A DNA stretch of 48,404 nucleotides from CAZWUL01 sp964636625 (GTDB taxonomy: Bacteria > Atribacterota > Phoenicimicrobiia > Phoenicimicrobiales > Stramentimicrobiaceae): the NCBI GenBank assembly GCA_964636625.1, contig CAZWUL010000004.1, positions 1 through 48,404 of the forward strand, given 5' to 3'. Position 1 is the stretch's first letter. Each line of letters starts with the position of its first letter. Positions 43,724-48,404 of this stretch are shown here, piece by piece. The translations under genes were made by a program, and so were the position numbers. The notes below the pieces were generated by a model. That model made no database searches and was not told the origin of the DNA. It saw only the letters and a program-made list of their open reading frames with translations.

Positions 43724-44879
43724 TCTTAAACCGATTATGATTTCAGGATATTATGGTTTTGGAAATTGCGGAGATGAAGCCATTTTAATGGCAATGATTC
43801 AAGGATTTTCCAATTATATTTCTAAAGAAAAAATTATAGTGCTCTCAAATAAACCCGAAAAAACAAAATTATTATACCAGGTAAAAGCTATACATCGACT
43901 TAAGTTTTTCCCAATAATATCCAGTCTAAAGCATTCAGGTATATTTATTAGCGGGGGTGGTGGATTACTGCAGGACGTAAGCGGCAAAGGGTTTAGTGTA
44001 ATATATTATCTTGGTCTTATAATCCTTGCCAGGCTATTCAATATTCCAACTGTTGTTTATGGGCAAGGGATTGGACCAATAAAAAATAACATAAATAAGA
44101 TACTTATAAGGTGGTCATTCAAAAAGGTAAACTTAATCATCGTTAGGGATAAGCAATCAAAAATATTTTTAGAAAAATTGGGCATTTTAAGTAAAAATGT
44201 TGTTGTTAATGCGGATACTGCTTTTCTGATAAAGGAAAAAGAAATTACCAATGAAATGAAAAAAAAATATGGTTTAGAAAGGTCATCAAGCAGGACAGAA
44301 AATACTTTAAGAATTGGGATTGTACTTAGAAATTGTAAGGATATAGCAATTGACTATGATAAAAAAATATTACAATTTGCTAGAATAGCGGACTATTTAA
44401 TTGAAAAAAAGCAGGCAGATGTTTTTTTTATTCCCTTTCAGCTTGATATAGATATTTCAATCATAAAAGATATTGTGCAGAGAATGAAGTTTCCGAAAGC
44501 AAAAATTATTGAAGAGGAATTAACCCCGGATTTAGTGCTATCTCTAATTTCAAAATTATCAATAATAATCGGTATGAGACTTCATTCGATTATATTTGCA
44601 ACACTTGTAGCTAAACCTTTTATTGCAATTGATTATGATCCCAAAGTAAGTAATTATGTTCAGTCATTAAATCTTCCTGAATTATTAATAAATGTAAATC
44701 AAATAACTGTAAAAAATATAGATAATAAGTTAAAATATTTAAATGTACACAGAGATATGATTGAGTCTATCTTAAAATCAAAAGCACAACAATTTGAGCA
44801 GGAAGTACTTTCTAATGTTCAATTATTTTATCAATTTATGGAAAAAAAATGTATCAGAAAGGACTCGGGATATAATTGA
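43704..44879 (+). CDS. csaB: CsaB-type polysaccharide pyruvyl transferase
   Basis: 391 residues. It adds ketal-linked pyruvate to a cell-wall polysaccharide, which then binds SLH-domain surface proteins. Family motifs are SGYYGFGNCGDEAIL at the N-terminus, ISGGGGLLQDVSGKGF, YGQGIGPI and the C-terminal GMRLHSIIFA. ATG 43704 overlaps the end of the DUF5693 gene by 20 bases, and its own stop overlaps the ftsE start. Confidence 0.9.
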   Translation: MSRVMNDLKPIMISGYYGFGNCGDEAILMAMIQGFSNYISKEKIIVLSNKPEKTKLLYQVKAIHRLKFFPIISSLKHSGIFISGGGGLLQDVSGKGFSVIYYLGLIILARLFNIPTVVYGQGIGPIKNNINKILIRWSFKKVNLIIVRDKQSKIFLEKLGILSKNVVVNADTAFLIKEKEITNEMKKKYGLERSSSRTENTLRIGIVLRNCKDIAIDYDKKILQFARIADYLIEKKQADVFFIPFQLDIDISIIKDIVQRMKFPKAKIIEEELTPDLVLSLISKLSIIIGMRLHSIIFATLVAKPFIAIDYDPKVSNYVQSLNLPELLINVNQITVKNIDNKLKYLNVHRDMIESILKSKAQQFEQEVLSNVQLFYQFMEKKCIRKDSGYN

Positions 44880-45553
44880 TTCGAATGTTTCATGTCTTTA
44901 AGACTTTTCCAAATAAGATTCATGCATTATGGGATGTAAATACTCATATTAAAAAAGGAGAATTTGTTTTTCTGGTTGGTCCTACCGGAGCTGGTAAAAC
45001 AACTTTTTTAAAACTAATTTATCGAGGTATACTTCCATCAAAAGGGCAGGTTATTGTTGATGGTGTAAATTTGGCAAGATTAAAGACTTCATTAGTTCCC
45101 TATTTAAGAAGAGAAATAGGTGTGGTATTTCAGGATTTTAAACTTCTCTATGATAGAAATGTATTTGAGAATGTAGCTTTTAGCTTGAGAGTGGTTGGAG
45201 CCAAAAATGCAATTATAAAGCAAGAAGTAAATGAAATACTTAATATTATTGGCCTGTATCATAAAAAAAATACAAATCCTCATTTACTTTCAGGAGGGGA
45301 ACAACAGAAACTTTGCATAGCTAGAGCAGTGGTTAGTCGCCCTCTAATACTGATAACTGATGAACCAACTGGAAATTTAGACCCCGAGACATCATGGGAT
45401 ATTATGAATTTACTGTTTAAAATAAATATCTGGGGTACAACTGTTATTGTAGCATCACATGATAAATTGATGGTAGACAAAGCCCAAAAGCGTGTTATCA
45501 GGTTAGAACGTGGTGAAGTTGTTTCTGATACTCAGAAAGGAATCTACGTGTAG
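44876..45553 (+). CDS. ftsE: FtsE, cell-division ABC transporter ATPase
   Basis: 225 residues. Walker A is GPTGAGKTT, the Q-loop is VFQDFKLL, the ABC signature LLSGGEQQK and Walker B ILITDEPTGNLD. The start TTG 44876 overlaps the csaB stop and gives the family's usual MIR-type N-terminus; an ATG three codons on is possible. With FtsX it transmits division signals to wall hydrolases outside the membrane. Confidence 0.95.
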   Translation: MIRMFHVFKTFPNKIHALWDVNTHIKKGEFVFLVGPTGAGKTTFLKLIYRGILPSKGQVIVDGVNLARLKTSLVPYLRREIGVVFQDFKLLYDRNVFENVAFSLRVVGAKNAIIKQEVNEILNIIGLYHKKNTNPHLLSGGEQQKLCIARAVVSRPLILITDEPTGNLDPETSWDIMNLLFKINIWGTTVIVASHDKLMVDKAQKRVIRLERGEVVSDTQKGIYV

Positions 45554-45555
45554 CA

Positions 45556-46443
45556 ATGCTAAGAAACCTCTTTTTTTACATTAAAGAATCCTTCTTGAGT
45601 ACAAAAAAAAATGGAATTATCAGTTTTGCTACCATAATAAGCCTGACTGCTACTCTAATTATTGTGGGAATGTTTCTGCTGATTTACTTTAATATTAGTG
45701 TTTTACTAAATGATATGGAATCACAATTGGTTGCCATTGCTTATCTAGAGGAAGAGTTTTCAGAAGAAAAAATTAACAAATTAGTTCAAGATGCCAGTGA
45801 GTTGCAAGGAGTTAGGGAAGCTCGTTATATTTCTAAAGAAGAGGCTTTTCAGAATTTAAGAGATGATTTGTCAGAGCATGAAGAGATACTGGCCGGTATT
45901 CAAGAGAACCCCCTGCCTGCTTCTATTGAAATCATAGTAACAGAATCAGAATTTTTAGAGAACATTGCATTTCAATTAGAACAGTATAGTGGTGTTGAGG
46001 AAGTAAATTATGGTGGGCAGCTTACTAGAAATCTGATACTGGTTTTTGATTTTGTTCGAAAAACAGGATTGGCAATTATATTCATCTTGATTTTTATTGC
46101 GATACTTATTATGGTTAGTGTTATTAAAATAAGTGTTCATTCCAGGCAACAGGAGATTGAGATAATGTCCCTGGTTGGAGCTACCAGCTGGTTTATCCGC
46201 TGGCCTTTTATCATAGAGGGATTTTTAAAAGGATTATTATCATCGACAGTAGCAGTTATAGTACTGGTTAGAGGATATTATTATTATGCGAATCAACTTA
46301 AGGTTATTTTGCCTTTTATAAATATTACACCCGATGATTTTGTTCTAATAAGAATGTCCGTTATAATTATTGTATTAGGTGTTTTTATTGGAATATTTGG
46401 TAGTTTAATATCGTTAAGAAAAATAAGGTGCGAAGAATTATGA
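45556..46443 (+). CDS. ftsX: FtsX, cell-division ABC transporter permease
   Basis: 295 residues with the FtsX layout: one N-terminal helix (about 23-46), a large extracytoplasmic loop of about 120 residues (with AIAYLEEEFSEEKINKL), then three C-terminal helices. SRQQEIEIMSLVGATSWFIR is the conserved cytoplasmic segment. It begins three bases after ftsE, and its stop overlaps the next start (ATGA). The outer loop would bind the coiled-coil protein encoded next. Confidence 0.95.
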   Translation: MLRNLFFYIKESFLSTKKNGIISFATIISLTATLIIVGMFLLIYFNISVLLNDMESQLVAIAYLEEEFSEEKINKLVQDASELQGVREARYISKEEAFQNLRDDLSEHEEILAGIQENPLPASIEIIVTESEFLENIAFQLEQYSGVEEVNYGGQLTRNLILVFDFVRKTGLAIIFILIFIAILIMVSVIKISVHSRQQEIEIMSLVGATSWFIRWPFIIEGFLKGLLSSTVAVIVLVRGYYYYANQLKVILPFINITPDDFVLIRMSVIIIVLGVFIGIFGSLISLRKIRCEEL

Positions 46444-47684
46444 AAAAACAAAATAGTAGTAAAAATGTGAAAATTTATATACCTTTTTTAACTAAAATGT
46501 TGTTTATCTGTTGCATCTTACTACTCCACGTGATGTTGAGTAATGCTGCTGATCCAAACATTAGTATTGAACAGGAAGAAGAAAGACTGCAGCAAATTGA
46601 ACAAAGAAAAAAATCTATTGAGCAAGAGCTAGAAGGATTAAAAAAAGAGGAAACGGATTATCAAAAATCATTGGAAAAAATTCAGCTATTACTCAACGAA
46701 GCAGAAAAGGAATTAGCAGTTACACAAAACAGTTATCAGAACACCTTGCAACAGATTGAAAAGCTAGAAGAAGAATTAGAAATAGAAGAAAATAAAATGG
46801 AATTACAAATGATTATTCTAAAAAATAGATTGAAAAAGTTTTATAAATATAATAATATAACTTATCTGTCTGTTCTATTGGAAAGTAAAGATTTTTCACA
46901 TTTTTTAAATCGATTTCACTATTTGGAATGCATATTAAAAGATGATGCGGAAATTGTAAAACAGGTTTCAGAGCAGGTTGAATTTGTAAAAAAACAAAGA
47001 GATAGTCTGGAGAATAAAAAAGAGATTAGCAAGCTTCTTGAAAGGGAAATTGAAAAAGAAAAAGAAAACATAGAGATATCCATAGATGCAAAAAACAAGT
47101 ATATTGCCAAAATCGAACAAGAGAAGAAGGATAAAATGGCAAAATTGGAAGAATTAGAAAAATCATCAGCACAGATTAAAGAAATAATTGAAATAGCTTA
47201 TCGAGAAAAAGAAAAGGCAAGGCAAGCCGAACAGCAGGCAATACAGCAACAACCAGCAGCAGCAACAACAGAAAGAAAAGAACAGACTTTACAGCCCAAG
47301 AAAGGAATTTTTCAACTCCCGATAAAGGGTTCAATTATTACAAATTATGGTCAGCAAAGACAGGAAGATTTAAATACATATGTTTTCAATTCAGGTATTG
47401 ATATCAGCGCTCCTTTAGGAGAGCCTGTAAGGGCTGCTTCTTTTGGTACAGTCATTTATATTGGCAATGTAAAAGGTTATGGAGACATTATTATTTTAGA
47501 TCATGGCGGTAATGTAGTTACCCTTTATGCTCATCTTTCTGAAATCCTGGTTAAAATGAATGACCAGGTAACAAAAGGACAGATAATTGCCCAGGTTGGT
47601 ACCAGCGGAGGGGCAATATCACCCAGGTTACATTTTGAAGTAAGGGTTGAAGGGAAACCTGTTAATCCTTTTGATTGGTTATAA
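46440..47684 (+). CDS. EnvC-like coiled-coil protein with degenerate LytM/M23 domain
   Basis: About 414 residues: a signal/anchor segment (about 17-36), a long coiled coil (about 45-270, interrupted near 140-160), a Gln/Ala/Pro linker and a C-terminal M23 (LytM) domain from about residue 290. The zinc ligands are incomplete: the first motif reads N317-S-G-I-D321 where active enzymes have His, and the HxH motif reads R396-L-H398. YAHLS (H365) is kept. This resembles EnvC, a non-catalytic activator of amidases controlled by FtsEX. ATG 46440 overlaps the ftsX stop. Confidence 0.88.
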   Translation: MKKQNSSKNVKIYIPFLTKMLFICCILLLHVMLSNAADPNISIEQEEERLQQIEQRKKSIEQELEGLKKEETDYQKSLEKIQLLLNEAEKELAVTQNSYQNTLQQIEKLEEELEIEENKMELQMIILKNRLKKFYKYNNITYLSVLLESKDFSHFLNRFHYLECILKDDAEIVKQVSEQVEFVKKQRDSLENKKEISKLLEREIEKEKENIEISIDAKNKYIAKIEQEKKDKMAKLEELEKSSAQIKEIIEIAYREKEKARQAEQQAIQQQPAAATTERKEQTLQPKKGIFQLPIKGSIITNYGQQRQEDLNTYVFNSGIDISAPLGEPVRAASFGTVIYIGNVKGYGDIIILDHGGNVVTLYAHLSEILVKMNDQVTKGQIIAQVGTSGGAISPRLHFEVRVEGKPVNPFDWL

Positions 47685-47757
47685 GATTGAATATTAAAGC
47701 ACAAAATTGGTATCTTATTTTAGTAAAATGTTTGTAGGAATTAGGTGGTTTTAAGGT

Positions 47758-48404
47758 ATGAAAAAATTTATGAAAATATTTATTTATACAATAATGATGG
47801 CCATAGTAATATTATTATTTATAATGGCGCCAATATCTGATAAAAATGTTGAAAGTCAGGCTGATAGCATTTTTAATGATTTAGAGCCATTTTTTGAAGC
47901 TATCAGCATTATTAGAAGTGAATATATAGAAAAAGATATTGATATAAAAGCATTGGTACAGGGAGCTATCAAAGGAATGTTATCTGAATTAGATGACCCT
48001 TATTCGCGTTACCTGGATCCAATTACTTTTCAACGAGAACAGGAAAACCTTTTTATAGGGCATTTTGACGGGTTAGGTATCACCATTACTATAGTGGATG
48101 AGCAATTAACTGTAATATCTCCAATTGAGGATACACCCGCTTGCCAGGCAGGGATTCAACCAGGGGATAATATTTTGGAAATTGATGGTGAAACAACCAA
48201 AGGTATGACCCTGGATGAAGCTGTAAATATTTTACGTGGAGAGAAAGGGACCCTGGTGACCCTAACAATCAGAAGAGAAGGTTTGGAAGATTCATTGGAG
48301 ATTGAGATTATCAGGGATACAATTACTGTAGAGGCAGTAAAGGAAAAGATAATAGAGGATGATAGTATAGGATATATTCGCATTTCAACTTTTAATGCTA
48401 ATAC
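47758..48404 (+). CDS. ctpA: C-terminal processing peptidase, S41 family (3' truncated)
   Basis: The gene runs off the right edge after 215 codons. It starts at ATG 47758 (AAGGT upstream). An N-terminal membrane anchor (about 8-27) is followed by a helical region with LSELDDPYSRYLDP, the usual signature before the PDZ domain, and the PDZ domain itself (GLGITITIVD, then CQAGIQPGDNILEIDG). The beginning of the S41 protease core, IGYIRISTFN, is the last sequence seen, so the catalytic Ser and Lys lie outside. Periplasmic or extracellular processing of wall proteins is likely. The ftsEX-M23-ctpA order is common in Firmicutes. Confidence 0.92.
   Translation, partial: MKKFMKIFIYTIMMAIVILLFIMAPISDKNVESQADSIFNDLEPFFEAISIIRSEYIEKDIDIKALVQGAIKGMLSELDDPYSRYLDPITFQREQENLFIGHFDGLGITITIVDEQLTVISPIEDTPACQAGIQPGDNILEIDGETTKGMTLDEAVNILRGEKGTLVTLTIRREGLEDSLEIEIIRDTITVEAVKEKIIEDDSIGYIRISTFNAN

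Noticed and set aside
1..48404. CRISPR arrays, tRNA or rRNA genes
   Set aside because: No spaced repeat series, cloverleaf or rRNA-like stretch was seen in any intergenic region on either strand.

Overview
The window is 48.4 kb of AT-rich bacterial DNA in which every gene I can support lies on the + strand. No rRNA, tRNA, transposase, integrase, phage gene or CRISPR array is visible. The lifestyle implied is strictly anaerobic and amino-acid fermenting: ferredoxin-linked 2-oxoacid oxidoreductase, NfnAB transhydrogenase, B12-dependent methylmalonyl-CoA mutase and a Na+-pumping decarboxylase. Housekeeping gene order (secDF-recJ-apt-rel-dtd, comFC-hpf-secA-prfB, ftsEX-M23-ctpA) resembles Firmicutes and some deep-branching anaerobic phyla such as Atribacterota. 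I cannot fix the phylum without a search.

Layout. (1) 1-9956: the end of secD, then secF, recJ, apt, a bifunctional (p)ppGpp enzyme, dtd, a metallo-beta-lactamase hydrolase, an archaeal/Thermotoga-type adenosylhomocysteinase and comFC. (2) 9957-18195: a large structured RNA best explained as the raiA motif RNA, then hpf (raiA), an unrecognised conserved gene, a 240-nt inverted-repeat unit enclosing a 28-codon membrane-peptide ORF, an HD-GYP gene, a DUF5317 gene, secA, prfB with its programmed +1 frameshift, and a cyclodeaminase-family gene, closed by an intrinsic terminator. (3) 18321-24674: an RpiR regulator, a long KamA-family radical SAM protein whose substrate-site residues match glutamate 2,3-aminomutase, and a TAXI-TRAP transporter with a DUF1850 partner. 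(4) 24693-41678: a GntR-headed run of 18 genes with a promoter at one end and a 20-bp hairpin at the other. It encodes 2-oxoglutarate:ferredoxin oxidoreductase, acetate/propionate kinase, NfnAB, glutamate dehydrogenase, a P-loop/Asp23 protein, split methylmalonyl-CoA mutase, MeaB, epimerase and the four-subunit Na+-translocating methylmalonyl-CoA decarboxylase. (5) 41738-48404: envelope and division genes: DUF5693, csaB, ftsE, ftsX, an EnvC-like degenerate LytM protein and the start of a ctpA-type protease.

How the genes work together. Regions 3 and 4 read as one pathway: Na+-coupled uptake of glutamate (or a related acid) by the TRAP system, then glutamate to 2-oxoglutarate to succinyl-CoA to methylmalonyl-CoA to propionyl-CoA. 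The final decarboxylation pumps Na+ that could in turn drive uptake. NfnAB would balance ferredoxin, NADH and NADPH, and the kinase would recover ATP. The individual enzymes are known families; the compact combination, the extended aminomutase, and the structured RNA regions upstream of hpf and of the HD-GYP gene are the parts most worth a second look.
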